DNA of 64,000 bases from Xenorhabdus miraniensis (GTDB lineage: Bacteria > Pseudomonadota > Gammaproteobacteria > Enterobacterales > Enterobacteriaceae): positions 62,001 through 126,000 of the forward strand of contig NZ_NITZ01000004.1 in NCBI RefSeq assembly GCF_002632615.1. The letters are read 5' to 3'. Position 1 is the stretch's first letter, and every line of letters starts with the position of its first letter. Under the pieces are notes generated by a model. It made no database searches. It was not told the origin of the DNA and was given only the letters and a program-made list of their open reading frames with translations. This document shows positions 43,327 to 56,788 of this stretch, piece after piece. The translations under genes were made by a program, and so were the position numbers.

Positions 43327-44853
43327 ATGTCTAAGATTGATTTCAAACAGAAGTTGAATTACCAACGTAAGTTCAGTAAATCTTCCATTCATCCCGATGA
43401 TGAAGATCAAGTCACTCGCCAATTTGAAAGTGATCGCGGTCGGATCATCAACTCAGCCGCCATTCGGCGATTACAGCAAAAAACGCAGGTATTCCCGCTT
43501 GAGCGCAATGCGGCTGTACGCAGTCGATTGACTCATTCGCTTGAAGTTCAGCAAATAGGGCGCTATATCTCAAAAACAATTATTGCCGAGCTGACAAAGC
43601 AAGACTTACTGAAAAAATATGGGCTAAGTGATCGCTTACTTGCTTTTGAAAGCCTGGTTGAAATGGCTTGCCTGATGCACGATATTGGGAATCCGCCATT
43701 CGGACATTTTGGCGAAGCGGCGATTAAAGATTGGTTTTCCCGCCGATTGGACCCGGATTATTCACCAAAAATGGAAAATCGTCAGGATAACTGCAAAGTT
43801 GCAGCATTGCGTTTGAGCGGTGAAGAAAAGAAAGATCTGTTCCGTCGGCAATTGCGTAAAGATTTATGCCAGTTTGAAGGTAATGCTCAAGCTATTCGTC
43901 TGGCGCATAATCTGCTTAGGTTGAATCTCACTTATGCCCAAATTGGCTGTATCTTGAAATATACCTGCCCGGCTTATCGTCTGGAGGAATCTCCTGCTGA
44001 ATTCAGCTACCTGATGAAGAAAAAAGGCTATTACTGGTCAGAAGACAGTTTTATCCGTGAGTTGAGAAAAGAGCTGCAAATGGGCGATTTCTGCCGTTTT
44101 CCGCTGACATACATTATGGAAGCTGCTGATGATATTTCGTACTGCATTGCGGATTTGGATGATGCCGTCGAAAAAGGCATTTTTAATGTTGACCAGTTAG
44201 TGGAATACCTGAAAAAAGAGTGGGAAGAAAATGGCGGGCACAGAAAAGGGGATTTATTTGAATCTACTGTAATACAAGCCTATAAGAAAACAACCAACAA
44301 TGAAGTTCGCCGTAATATCCATGAACAATTTTTTATGTATTTGCGGGTATTTATTACGGGAAAACTGGTTCCTTACACTGCCAGGCTATTTATCGAACAC
44401 CTGCCGGAAATTTACGCGGGCACATTTAACCACGCCCTGCTGGAAGGGAATGGGGATGAGCATCGTTTACTGAAAACCTTAAAAAATGTCACGCGCAAAC
44501 ACGTCTTCAATCATCCTGAAGTCGAAGAATTAGAATTACAGGGCTACCGGATTATTAATGGATTACTGGATGTGTATAGCCCCTTGTTGGAGCTGTCCCG
44601 ACAGGATTTCATAGAACTGAATCAGAATAATTTCCATAAAAAATATTTTATTGAAACTCGCCTGCTGCATAAACTTTCGACTAAACATCGTCTGGCTTAT
44701 GGTGAAGCGGTAGAACATATTGTTGCCACTGATGAAGCAGAAAAAGATGTCCTCGAATTTTATTATCGGGCGCGTCTGATTCAGGACTATATCAGTGGCA
44801 TGACGGATCATTACGCTTATGAAGAATACCGTAAATTTATGGTAACGAAATAA
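43327..44853 (+). CDS. dgt: dGTP triphosphohydrolase Dgt
   Basis: HD-domain enzyme releasing triphosphate from dGTP. 508 residues (E. coli 505). HD motif residues are in [13 protein letters not shown] and [14 protein letters not shown], with the later Asp in [20 protein letters not shown]. Start ATG 43327 follows GGGAGGG (43317-43323); an in-frame ATG at 43315 is less likely. Its last 17 bases overlap the convergent barA 3' end. Confidence 0.94.
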   Translation: MSKIDFKQKLNYQRKFSKSSIHPDDEDQVTRQFESDRGRIINSAAIRRLQQKTQVFPLERNAAVRSRLTHSLEVQQIGRYISKTIIAELTKQDLLKKYGLSDRLLAFESLVEMACLMHDIGNPPFGHFGEAAIKDWFSRRLDPDYSPKMENRQDNCKVAALRLSGEEKKDLFRRQLRKDLCQFEGNAQAIRLAHNLLRLNLTYAQIGCILKYTCPAYRLEESPAEFSYLMKKKGYYWSEDSFIRELRKELQMGDFCRFPLTYIMEAADDISYCIADLDDAVEKGIFNVDQLVEYLKKEWEENGGHRKGDLFESTVIQAYKKTTNNEVRRNIHEQFFMYLRVFITGKLVPYTARLFIEHLPEIYAGTFNHALLEGNGDEHRLLKTLKNVTRKHVFNHPEVEELELQGYRIINGLLDVYSPLLELSRQDFIELNQNNFHKKYFIETRLLHKLSTKHRLAYGEAVEHIVATDEAEKDVLEFYYRARLIQDYISGMTDHYAYEEYRKFMVTK

Positions 44854-47245
44854 CGGTATGCGTTTCCCTGAGTACAGTTGTCTCGAATATAGCGGGCGCG
44901 GCTGAAATAACATGCTCGATCTCATCCATAAACTCCAGTAACTCGGGTTCCAGATCGGCAAGCGCAATATCTTGCTGTAGTTGTTTTTCGACGAATTCGC
45001 AAATCGCTTTCAGTTTAGGCACACCGTTATAGCAGCAACTTCCGTGTAATTGATGGACATGATGCTGAAAGTGTTTGCGGGTTGCCTCTCCATCTGTGGT
45101 TAAAGCGTGTTCTATCATGTTCTTCATGTTTGGTAATGATTGCACCAGCATTTCCAGCATCTCTCGTGCCAGTGATTCCTTGCCGGCGGTTTGCTGCAAC
45201 GCCATAATCCAATCAATAGCTGGTGGTTTTTTCTGTTGCCCGTACTTTTGGTGATCGCATTTCTGGTTATTGAATTGATTCAGTAATTTTTTCAGGCGAT
45301 TTTCGTCCAAGGGCTTGGAAAGATAATCAATAAACGGTGCACTGTTTGCTTCATGGCAGGCAAAAGCTGTCACGGCCACAATCGGTGTCTCTTTATGCAG
45401 AGGCAATTGATGGATCAGTTCAGAGGTTTGAATCCCATCCAGATCTGCCATCTGGATATCCATCAAAATAAGATCCAGCGGATGTTTTTCCGCTGTTTCC
45501 AATGCTTCTATGCCATTGCGGCACAGTAAAGTATTTTCAACTTGCTCACTCAACAGAGCACCAATCAATTTCAGGTTAGCAGGATTATCATCCACCGCCA
45601 TCACCGTCATGGCTAAACGCGGTACGACGGGAGAAACGGGCAGAAGCTCAGGTAATGAACCGAATAAGAATTCTTCCTTTTCCAACCAGATATCAAAATA
45701 GAACACGGTACCTTTGGCGATTTCACTGGTGAAATCAATTTCCCCTTTCATTTCATTCACCAGTCTTTTGGTGATACTTAAACCCAATCCTGTTCCTCCG
45801 TAATGGCGGGTAATGCTGGCATCGGCCTGATTGAAGGCCTGAAACAAAATCGGACGATATTCAGGTTTAATGCCGATACCGGTATCAGTCACGACAAAGT
45901 CAATTTGTACGAGATGATGTTGCTGCTGGCGTAATTTAATATCCAGCGTCACACTGCCTTTGTCCGTGAATTTAATCGCATTGCCAATGAGGTTAGTGAG
46001 TATTTGCTGTAAGCGAATGGGATCACCGATCATCAGGTTAGGTAAATTCTCATCAATATGATGATGCAGTGGCAGGTTTTTATCACTGGCAGCGGGAGTC
46101 AGTAGCTCAATCACTTCATTGACGGTATCTCGCAGCAGGAAAGGCACTTGATCCAGCACCAGCTTGTTGGATTCCAGACGTGAGAAATCCAGAATGTCAT
46201 TGATGATTTTCAGTAGGTTGTTGGCTGAACGATCAATGACATAGAGATACTCCATTTGTTGGGCGGTAATGGGCGTTTTCAACATCTGGCGGGTAAAGCC
46301 AATAACGCCATTAAGGGGAGTACGCAATTCATGGGACATATTAGCCAGAAATTCCGTTTTGATCCTGACCGCTTCCTGTGCCCGTTTTTTAGCGATGGTC
46401 AGTTCAACATTCTGGATTTCTAACTGCTCCATCGTAATTTGCAGATCGGAAGTGGCCTGATCAATGTGGAGCTGCATTTCGTCCCTGTACTTCGAAAGCG
46501 ATTCCGCTACGGTATTGATGCCATTCTGGAGTGCGGCCAATTCTCCCGGCATAGCGCCAGTGACACGGCTGTTTAATTGTCCCTGCCGAATGCGATCTAC
46601 CGCTTGGACCATGCAGTTTAATGGTTGTGTCACTTTACGCACCAGAACATGGGCAAATAGGGCTGTGCCTCCCAGACACAGAATTAACAGAATGATTGAG
46701 GTCGCAATTTCCTTGTACTGTTGAAGCTGAGCGGCGCGTAAATCTAAATCAATCGCAATATAGCCAATGGGCAACGTATCGTTGGCAGACGTATCATTGG
46801 CAGCGTTATGCCACTGATGAGAAGAGGGCGTTTCTGAGATAATCGGCATCTTCAAAATGATACTATTGCCGTATTCCGTCTTGGACAAAGTGGTTGGAAT
46901 CGGGGCATCGGGAGCGACTCTCAGAAGATTGACATCATATTTGTTATTCGAAATATCAAATAATTTATGGTGCTCATCAAAAATTGCAATCGCTCGCACA
47001 ATTTCCGAGTTCCGGCGATGCAGGCTATTTATCAATGACTTGACTCGCTGGCGATTATCCAAATTGATGCCAACTTCGCTGGCAATAGATAACGGTTCAA
47101 TAATACTGATCCCACTGCGGACTATCAGGCTCTTCAACTCGTAATAGCGGTATGAGATAAATGATATACTCACAAGCGTTCCGACCAGTAGAACAGGAAC
47201 CAATATCAGGCTCATCATACGGGTGCGTAGGCTATATTTGGTCAT
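44837..47245 (-). CDS. barA: Hybrid sensor histidine kinase BarA, shortened
   Basis: Sensor of the BarA/UvrY system controlling csrB-type RNAs, metabolism and virulence. 802 residues: two membrane segments (about 12-32 and 181-202) around a periplasmic loop, HAMP, the HisKA H-box with His305 ([12 protein letters not shown]), HATPase ([20 protein letters not shown]), a receiver with phospho-acceptor Asp596 ([13 protein letters not shown]) and Hpt with His734 ([11 protein letters not shown]). E. coli BarA has 918 residues; the degenerate receiver between HATPase and the true receiver is missing here, explaining the shorter length. Confidence 0.93.
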   Translation of the reverse strand: MTKYSLRTRMMSLILVPVLLVGTLVSISFISYRYYELKSLIVRSGISIIEPLSIASEVGINLDNRQRVKSLINSLHRRNSEIVRAIAIFDEHHKLFDISNNKYDVNLLRVAPDAPIPTTLSKTEYGNSIILKMPIISETPSSHQWHNAANDTSANDTLPIGYIAIDLDLRAAQLQQYKEIATSIILLILCLGGTALFAHVLVRKVTQPLNCMVQAVDRIRQGQLNSRVTGAMPGELAALQNGINTVAESLSKYRDEMQLHIDQATSDLQITMEQLEIQNVELTIAKKRAQEAVRIKTEFLANMSHELRTPLNGVIGFTRQMLKTPITAQQMEYLYVIDRSANNLLKIINDILDFSRLESNKLVLDQVPFLLRDTVNEVIELLTPAASDKNLPLHHHIDENLPNLMIGDPIRLQQILTNLIGNAIKFTDKGSVTLDIKLRQQQHHLVQIDFVVTDTGIGIKPEYRPILFQAFNQADASITRHYGGTGLGLSITKRLVNEMKGEIDFTSEIAKGTVFYFDIWLEKEEFLFGSLPELLPVSPVVPRLAMTVMAVDDNPANLKLIGALLSEQVENTLLCRNGIEALETAEKHPLDLILMDIQMADLDGIQTSELIHQLPLHKETPIVAVTAFACHEANSAPFIDYLSKPLDENRLKKLLNQFNNQKCDHQKYGQQKKPPAIDWIMALQQTAGKESLAREMLEMLVQSLPNMKNMIEHALTTDGEATRKHFQHHVHQLHGSCCYNGVPKLKAICEFVEKQLQQDIALADLEPELLEFMDEIEHVISAAPAIFETTVLRETHTVISLP

Positions 47246-47298
47246 AGGCGTCCATTGTGGGAAAATCAGAACTCAATTTTTCAAAGTCAGTCAGAATC

Positions 47299-48651
47299 AT
47301 GGTGCAATTTTACTCCCCAAATCGTCGTTCCGTAAACCGAGGCATTATTTCCGTTACCGCAGATAATCTTGATGCCCAAGGGCAAGGAATTGCCCGCCAT
47401 CAGGGAAAAACTATCTTTATTCCGGGATTATTGCCGGGTGAGCAGGCACAAATCCAACTGACCGAGGAAAAACGCCAGTTTGCCAAAGCCAAAGTGGTCA
47501 AGCGTCTGTCAGACAGTCCATATCGCGTAACGCCTCGCTGCCCGCATTTTAAAGTATGTGGCGGATGCCAGCAGCAACACGTTGCCTCTGAACTACAAGT
47601 TAATACCAAGGCCAGTGTGTTGGAACACCTGATTCAGCGGGAAACAGGGATTAATATCAGTGCGCAACCCATTATTCACAGTCCGGAATATGGCTATCGG
47701 CGCCGTGCCCGTCTTGGCCTGCAATATCACGCTAAGCAGCGTACATTGTTAATGGGATTCCGGCAGAGCCAAACCAACGACCTGGTCAATATCAAACACT
47801 GCCCTGTTATGCGCCCTGAACTGGAACGATTATTGCTGCCTTTGTCTCAGTGCTTAAACAGCCTGAATGCCGTTAAACGGTTGGGACACGTTGAACTGGT
47901 GTTGGCAGATAATGGCCCGCTCATCGTATTACGTCATCTTGATCCCTTGAAGCACGAAGATAGGGAAATATTGTGCACTTTTTCTGTGCAATATCATGTG
48001 GCCGTTTATCTGGCGGGCGATGAAAAATCCCTTGAACCCTTGATGGAAGCCCCTTTGATAGATGCACAATCTGAGCCGTGGTATCAGGTAGCTGGATTAA
48101 AACTGGTGTTCAGCCCGCGGGATTTTATTCAGGTTAATGATGAAGTTAACCAACAAATGGTATCACAGGCGTTGGCATGGCTGGATTTGCAGCCAACAGA
48201 CAGGGTACTGGATCTGTTTTGTGGCATGGGGAACTTTACCCTGCCGATTGCCACTAAAGTACAGGCAGCAGTTGGCGTGGAAGGAGTTGCTGCGCTGGTG
48301 GCGAGTGGGCAGTATAACGCTCAGCTCAATGAACTTAATAACGTCGATTTTTTTCATGAAAATCTGGAATCGGATATTCAGCATCAGCCTTGGGCCGTGC
48401 AAGGGTTCAATAAAGTGCTGCTGGATCCCGCCCGCGCAGGTGCAGCGGGTGTTATGACACATATCGTAAAACTGGCTCCAGAGAAAGTGGTTTACGTTTC
48501 CTGTAACCCCACAACACTGGCACGGGACAGCAAAATTCTGCTGGAAGCTGGTTATCATCTTGTCAGTGTGCGGATGCTGGATATGTTTCCGCACACCGGT
48601 CATCTGGAATCCATGGCACTGTTCAGCCGTGAGTCAATGACTATCGAGTAG
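47299..48651 (+). CDS. rlmD: 23S rRNA (uracil-1939-C5)-methyltransferase RlmD
   Basis: SAM-dependent methyltransferase with an N-terminal TRAM domain and an iron-sulfur cluster bound by Cys residues in [16 protein letters not shown] plus a later NIKHCPVM. The SAM motif is [14 protein letters not shown]; the nucleophile lies in [13 protein letters not shown]. Start ATG 47299 ([10 protein letters not shown]) matches the family; the longer frame overlaps the barA promoter region. 450 residues. Divergent from barA, nine bases upstream of relA. Confidence 0.94.
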   Translation: MVQFYSPNRRSVNRGIISVTADNLDAQGQGIARHQGKTIFIPGLLPGEQAQIQLTEEKRQFAKAKVVKRLSDSPYRVTPRCPHFKVCGGCQQQHVASELQVNTKASVLEHLIQRETGINISAQPIIHSPEYGYRRRARLGLQYHAKQRTLLMGFRQSQTNDLVNIKHCPVMRPELERLLLPLSQCLNSLNAVKRLGHVELVLADNGPLIVLRHLDPLKHEDREILCTFSVQYHVAVYLAGDEKSLEPLMEAPLIDAQSEPWYQVAGLKLVFSPRDFIQVNDEVNQQMVSQALAWLDLQPTDRVLDLFCGMGNFTLPIATKVQAAVGVEGVAALVASGQYNAQLNELNNVDFFHENLESDIQHQPWAVQGFNKVLLDPARAGAAGVMTHIVKLAPEKVVYVSCNPTTLARDSKILLEAGYHLVSVRMLDMFPHTGHLESMALFSRESMTIE

Positions 48652-48660
48652 GGAGAAATT

Positions 48661-50895
48661 ATGGTTGCGGTAAGAAGTGCGCATCTCACACCGGCAGGTG
48701 AGTTTGCTGTTGATAAGTGGATCGCGAGTTTAAACATCACTAACCCCCAATCCAGTGAAAAACTGGCAGAAACATGGCATTACTGTCACGCAAAAGTTCA
48801 GGATCACCCCGATGCGGAGCTGTTACTGTGGCGTGGTGTGGAAATGGTGGAGATCCTGTCCACATTGAGCATGGATAATGACAGTATGCGCGCTGCGCTG
48901 CTCTTTCCCATCCTTAATGCCAGGCTACTCGATAGCGAAACAGTGACAGAAACTTTTGGCAAGGCCATTACGAATCTGGTGCATGGTGTTCTGGAAATGG
49001 ATGCCATTCGCCAACTGAAAGCCACGCATACTGACTCTACCTGTTCAGCACAGGTTGATAATGTTCGCCGGATGTTGCTGGCGATGGTGGAAGATTTTCG
49101 CTGTGTCATTATCAAACTGGCTGAACGAATTGCCCATTTGCGGGAAGTGAAGGATGCCAGCGAAGATGAGCGGGTTCTGGCGGCCAAAGAGTGTTCCAAT
49201 ATCTATGCTCCTCTGGCTAACCGGCTGGGGATTGGGCAGCTAAAATGGGAATTGGAGGATTTCTGCTTCCGTTATCTGCATCCTGATGAATATAAGAAAA
49301 TAGCCAAGCTGCTGCATGAGCGTCGAATCGATCGTGAACAATATATCGAGAAATTCATTACGATGCTGCGTAAGTATATGTTGAAAGAAGGAATAAGCGG
49401 CGAAATTTACGGGCGTCCCAAACATATCTACAGCATTTGGCGCAAAATGCAGAAGAAATCCCTGTCCTTTGATGAGCTGTTTGACGTGCGTGCCGTGAGG
49501 ATTGTCGTCGATCGTCTACAGGATTGCTATGCCGCGTTGGGGATAGTGCATACTCACTATCGTCATTTGCCGGATGAATTTGACGATTACGTCGCTAACC
49601 CGAAACCGAACGGTTATCAGTCTATTCATACTGTCGTTTTAGGGCCGGGGGGTAAAACCCTTGAAATCCAGATACGCACCCGCCAGATGCATGACGATGC
49701 TGAGCTTGGAGTTGCGGCGCATTGGAAATACAAAGAAGGCACTGCGATTGGGGGTAAATCCGGCAGTTATGAAAGCCGCATTGCGTGGCTGCGTAAGCTG
49801 ATCGCATGGCAGGAAGAAATGGCGGATACCGGCGAAATGCTGGATGAAGTACGCAGTCAGGTATTTGATGATCGCGTTTATGTCTTTACGCCAAAAGGGG
49901 ATGTAATTGACTTGCCAATCGGCTCTACTCCGTTGGATTTTGCCTATCATATTCACAGTGATGTCGGGCATCGCTGCATTGGGGCAAAAATTGGCGGGCG
50001 CATCGTACCTTTCAGCTATCAGCTCCAGATGGGTGATCAGATTGAAATCATTACCCAGAAACACCCGAATCCAAGCCGTGATTGGCTGAACCCTAACCTT
50101 GGTTATGTGACGACCAGCCGTGGTCGTGCGAAAATTCACAACTGGTTCCGCAAGCAAGATCGCGACAAAAATATCATTGCCGGTCGCCAAATGTTGGACA
50201 ATGAGTTGACGCATTTGGGTATCACCGTCAAAGAAGCAGAGAAGGAACTGATTGCCCGTTACAACGTGCATTCACTGGAAGAAGTGCTGGCGGGCATTGG
50301 TGTCGGTGATATCCGTATCCACCAATTGGTGAATTTCCTGCAAAACAGATTCAATAAAACGACAGCGGAAGAAGAGGATCGCGAGGCGCTTCGCAATCTG
50401 GAGAGCAAAACCTATACGCCACGTAATATAACCAGAGATAATGGCCGGGTTGTTGTTGAAGGCGTTGGTAACTTAATGCACCACATTGCCCGTTGCTGCC
50501 AGCCTATCCCCGGCGATGAGATCATTGGTTTTATTACTCGCGGGCGTGGTATTTCTATCCATCGTGCTGATTGTGATCAACTGGCAGAATTGGAAGCCAG
50601 TTCACCAGAACGGATCGTTGATGCGGTGTGGGGCGAAAGTTATTCCAGTGGCTACTCCCTTGTGGTGCGGGTACTTGCCAATGATCGCAGTGGATTATTA
50701 CGTGATATCACAACCATCCTCGCCAATGAAAAAGTCAATGTGCTGGGGGTCAGCAGCCGTAGTGATGTTAAGCAACAGCTTGCTACCATTGATATGAATA
50801 TTGAGATTTATAACCTACAGGTGCTTGGGCGGGTATTGGCAAAACTCAATCAATTGCCTGATGTGATTGAAGCCAGACGTTTGCACGGTAATTGA
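48661..50895 (+). CDS. relA: (p)ppGpp synthetase I RelA
   Basis: Ribosome-associated synthetase making (p)ppGpp on amino-acid starvation. 744 residues, the E. coli length: a degenerate HD hydrolase domain, the synthetase domain (GRPKHIYSIWRKM, then NGYQSIHTVVLGP), TGS (VYVFTPKGDVIDLP), a zinc-finger-like region (ARCCQPIPGDEI) and a C-terminal ACT domain. It follows rlmD closely and precedes mazG by six bases. DksA, its partner in the response, is encoded at 30329-30784. Confidence 0.96.
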   Translation: MVAVRSAHLTPAGEFAVDKWIASLNITNPQSSEKLAETWHYCHAKVQDHPDAELLLWRGVEMVEILSTLSMDNDSMRAALLFPILNARLLDSETVTETFGKAITNLVHGVLEMDAIRQLKATHTDSTCSAQVDNVRRMLLAMVEDFRCVIIKLAERIAHLREVKDASEDERVLAAKECSNIYAPLANRLGIGQLKWELEDFCFRYLHPDEYKKIAKLLHERRIDREQYIEKFITMLRKYMLKEGISGEIYGRPKHIYSIWRKMQKKSLSFDELFDVRAVRIVVDRLQDCYAALGIVHTHYRHLPDEFDDYVANPKPNGYQSIHTVVLGPGGKTLEIQIRTRQMHDDAELGVAAHWKYKEGTAIGGKSGSYESRIAWLRKLIAWQEEMADTGEMLDEVRSQVFDDRVYVFTPKGDVIDLPIGSTPLDFAYHIHSDVGHRCIGAKIGGRIVPFSYQLQMGDQIEIITQKHPNPSRDWLNPNLGYVTTSRGRAKIHNWFRKQDRDKNIIAGRQMLDNELTHLGITVKEAEKELIARYNVHSLEEVLAGIGVGDIRIHQLVNFLQNRFNKTTAEEEDREALRNLESKTYTPRNITRDNGRVVVEGVGNLMHHIARCCQPIPGDEIIGFITRGRGISIHRADCDQLAELEASSPERIVDAVWGESYSSGYSLVVRVLANDRSGLLRDITTILANEKVNVLGVSSRSDVKQQLATIDMNIEIYNLQVLGRVLAKLNQLPDVIEARRLHGN

Positions 50896-50901
50896 TTATA
50901 T

Positions 50902-51702
50902 ATGAATAAAATGAAAACTATCCCCATCGAACGGCTTAAAGGGATTATGGCGCAATTGCGCCATCCCCAGAATGGCTGTCCCTGGGACAAAATACAAACT
51001 TCAACCACGATTGCCCCTTACACGCTGGAAGAGACTTATGAAGTACTCGATGCGATTGAACGCAATGATACTCATGCCCTGAAAGAAGAGCTGGGGGATT
51101 TGCTGTTTCACATTGTGTTTTATGCCCAAATGGCTCAGGAGCAACAACAATTTGATTTCGACGATATCTGCGAGGCAGTATGCAACAAACTGGAACGTCG
51201 CCATCCTCATATCTTCAATCAACAAGCGGGGATCAGCAGCGAAGAGGCAATAGGAAGCTGGGAGCGGCGCAAGACCGCAGAAAGGGCAGAGAAAGATCAG
51301 CATTCAGTGCTGGATGATATTCCAGCCAGTCTGCCGGCTCTGATGAAAGCCTATAAGATCCAGAAACGCTGTGCTTCGGTTGGTTTTGATTGGGATACAC
51401 TTGGCCCTGTGTTGGATAAGGTCTATGAAGAAATTGACGAAGTCATGGCTGAAGTGCAGCAGGCCGTTGTTGATGAAACCCGATTGGAAGAAGAACTGGG
51501 AGATTTACTGTTTTCGGTGGTCAATTTATCCCGCCATTTAGGTCACAAGCCGGAGATGGCATTACAAAAAGCCTGCCAGAAATTTGAAAATCGTTTTCGC
51601 AATGTCGAAAAACTGATCCTGGACAAAGGATTGACACTGGAAACTGCTACATTGGATGAGATGGATGCTATGTGGCAGCAAGTGAAAAATCAGCAGCTAT
51701 AA
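50902..51702 (+). CDS. mazG: Nucleoside triphosphate pyrophosphohydrolase MazG
   Basis: Hydrolyses NTPs/dNTPs to monophosphates and may lower ppGpp; its place after relA fits. 266 residues with two MazG repeats: the first with EETYEVLDAIERND...EELGDLLFHIVF, the second with KVYEEIDEVMAEVQ...EELGDLLFSVVN, which carries the metal-binding Glu/Asp residues. E. coli has mazEF between relA and mazG; that pair is absent here. Confidence 0.94.
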   Translation: MNKMKTIPIERLKGIMAQLRHPQNGCPWDKIQTSTTIAPYTLEETYEVLDAIERNDTHALKEELGDLLFHIVFYAQMAQEQQQFDFDDICEAVCNKLERRHPHIFNQQAGISSEEAIGSWERRKTAERAEKDQHSVLDDIPASLPALMKAYKIQKRCASVGFDWDTLGPVLDKVYEEIDEVMAEVQQAVVDETRLEEELGDLLFSVVNLSRHLGHKPEMALQKACQKFENRFRNVEKLILDKGLTLETATLDEMDAMWQQVKNQQL

Positions 51703-51877
51703 GCCAGCGATAGAAAAAATGACATAAAAATAGCGAAAAGGATGTCGCATGCGTAGCTGAATAACCTGAATTAAGTGAAAAAATTTCACACTAATAACTT
51801 GATGAATTTAAAGAGAAAGCAGTGCGGTTGCTTTGCAGTGTTACTGATTAAGTGGCACTTTACCCTGTTTAGATGGT

Positions 51878-51906
51878 TTGTAGCGAAATTAAGGTTAGGG
51901 TATACT
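51878..51906 (+). promoter_or_regulatory. Probable pyrG promoter
   Basis: -35 TTGTAG (51878-51883), 17-bp spacer, -10 TATACT (51901-51906), about 57 bases before the pyrG ATG. The preceding 170 bases after mazG show no gene. Confidence 0.65.
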
Positions 51907-51947
51907 GCTTTCCCGTCCTGTTATATTCATCATCCTTTTAAACCTAA

Positions 51948-53600
<1,653 letters not shown>

Positions 53601-53606
53601 GATATG

Positions 53607-55003
<1,397 letters not shown>

Positions 55004-55045
55004 TTGCTGGCTGATTTCGGTAAAAAATAAATTTTATTTATGTTT

Positions 55046-55076
55046 AGGCGAAAGGGTTTAAACCCTTTCGCCTTTT
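55046..55076 (+). terminator. Terminator after eno
   Basis: A perfect 28-bp palindrome, AGGCGAAAGGGTTT then AAACCCTTTCGCCT (55046-55073), followed by TTT, 43 bases after the eno stop. The rest of the gap to 55354 shows no supportable gene. Confidence 0.9.
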
Positions 55077-55354
55077 AGCAAAAGAAAATTTTATTTTTCC
55101 TGATAGCTATCGATACAATTACAACGCTAAAATGTGACATAACAACAGAAATTGAGTCTATTTTTTGAACGGTTACTCGATAATTAGTCAAATCCCGCGT
55201 AATAGATCCCAAAATCACACAACTCGTATTTTCTTCCTTGTTGATACTCCTTATTATTTCACATGTAATGTAATTCTTTAACATTTATGGCAATGATTCA
55301 TCAATTATTCTTTTTACATTACAGAGTCATGTATCATTGTTTTATGGAGTCTTC

Positions 55355-56740
55355 ATGGACGCTTCTGAATCTTTAACCCCAGCGATTGGGCCTACTCTCT
55401 CAAATAAAAGAGGCTTAATTATTCTTGCGCTGGATATCATCTTGCTTATAGCGCTGCTTAAGTTTTTGCCTTATGGCGAAAAAGCAAATGCAGGCTTGGC
55501 ATTGATGGCATTTGTTGGTGTGTTATGGCTGACCGAAGCTATTCACGTCACGATTACTGCACTGTGTATTCCGATTCTGGCTGTAGGAATGGGATTGATG
55601 AATACCGGTGACGCACTGGAATCTTTTGCAAACCCGATTATCTTTTTGTTCTTCGGTGGCTTTGCACTGGCAACGGCGTTACATATCCAAGGTCTGGACA
55701 GATTGATCGCTAACCGCCTGTTGATGATTGCCCGTGGGCGTTTATCTGTGGCGGTATTGCTGATATTTGGTATCACTGCATTACTTTCCATGTGGATCAG
55801 CAATACAGCGACTGCCGCAATGATGCTGCCATTGATTCTCGGTATTCTGGCTAATCTGGATGTTCGTTCTGAGCGTAATACTTTTGTATTCGTCCTGTTA
55901 GGCGTGGCATATAGTGCCAGTATTGGTGGCTTGGGTACCTTAGTAGGAAGCCCGCCAAATGCCATCGCAGCGGCGCAATTGGGCATGGATTTCTTTACAT
56001 GGATGAAATACGGTGTGCCGATGGTGATCATTCTACTGCCTGTCATGGTTGGGGTGATGTACTTCATGCTGCGTCCAAATCTGAACCACAAATTTGATTT
56101 GAAATTGGAACAGTTGGAATGGAATAGTAACCGCTTGATTACCATGGTTATTTTCCTGTTAACCGTCGTGTGCTGGATTTCCAGTTCATTGATCAGTGAT
56201 GCACTGGGTGGCGTAAAAGATCTGGATACCGTTATTGCGGTCAGCGCCGCTATTCTGATTGGTATCACGGGGGTATCAACGTGGTCACAGATTCAAAACA
56301 ACACTGAATGGGGCGTGCTGATGCTGTTCGGTGGTGGCCTGACACTGAGTGCGGTCTTGAAAAATTCCGGTGCCAGTGAAGTGATGGCGAATAGCATGGC
56401 GGCAACTTTTGGCACAAGCCCCTGGTTTGTTATTATCATCGCGATTGCAGCGTTTATTATTTTCCTGACAGAATTCACAAGTAACACCGCGAGTGCAGCG
56501 CTGCTTGTGCCTATTTTTGCCACAGTTGCAGAAGCGCTGGGAATGCCGGTCATGGTTTTGACCATGATCATTGGTATCGGAGCATCCTGTGCATTTATGC
56601 TGCCTGTAGCAACACCACCTAACGCGATTGTTTATGGCTCCGGCTATATCAAACAGGCAGAAATGGTCAGAGTCGGTATAGTGCTAAACGTGGCGTGTAT
56701 TGCCATTATTTCTGCGGTTGCCTGGTTCTTCTGGCTGTAA
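55355..56740 (+). CDS. DASS/SLC13-family anion (dicarboxylate) transporter
   Basis: 461-residue inner-membrane transporter with about 11-12 hydrophobic segments. It has the two SNT motifs of the divalent anion:Na+ symporter family (SNTATAAMMLPL and SNTASAALLVPI), each followed by a Pro-Pro-Asn loop (GSPPNAIAAA and ATPPNAIVYG). Substrates are probably C4-dicarboxylates, citrate or sulfate; I cannot say which. Start ATG 55355 follows ATGGAG; an upstream TTG adds six residues. Confidence 0.88.
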   Translation: MDASESLTPAIGPTLSNKRGLIILALDIILLIALLKFLPYGEKANAGLALMAFVGVLWLTEAIHVTITALCIPILAVGMGLMNTGDALESFANPIIFLFFGGFALATALHIQGLDRLIANRLLMIARGRLSVAVLLIFGITALLSMWISNTATAAMMLPLILGILANLDVRSERNTFVFVLLGVAYSASIGGLGTLVGSPPNAIAAAQLGMDFFTWMKYGVPMVIILLPVMVGVMYFMLRPNLNHKFDLKLEQLEWNSNRLITMVIFLLTVVCWISSSLISDALGGVKDLDTVIAVSAAILIGITGVSTWSQIQNNTEWGVLMLFGGGLTLSAVLKNSGASEVMANSMAATFGTSPWFVIIIAIAAFIIFLTEFTSNTASAALLVPIFATVAEALGMPVMVLTMIIGIGASCAFMLPVATPPNAIVYGSGYIKQAEMVRVGIVLNVACIAIISAVAWFFWL

Positions 56741-56760
56741 TAATTAAATAAATCATAAGA

Positions 56761-56788
56761 ATCGCCACCTGTAAGGGTGGCGATTATT
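56761..56788. terminator. Shared terminator between DASS transporter and aldehyde dehydrogenase
   Basis: ATCGCCACC...GGTGGCGAT followed by TATTTT on the plus strand, between convergent genes. Confidence 0.85.

Noticed and set aside
55075..55284. 69-codon minus-strand frame after eno
   Set aside because: AT-rich, no ribosome-binding site or family resemblance, starts next to the eno terminator.
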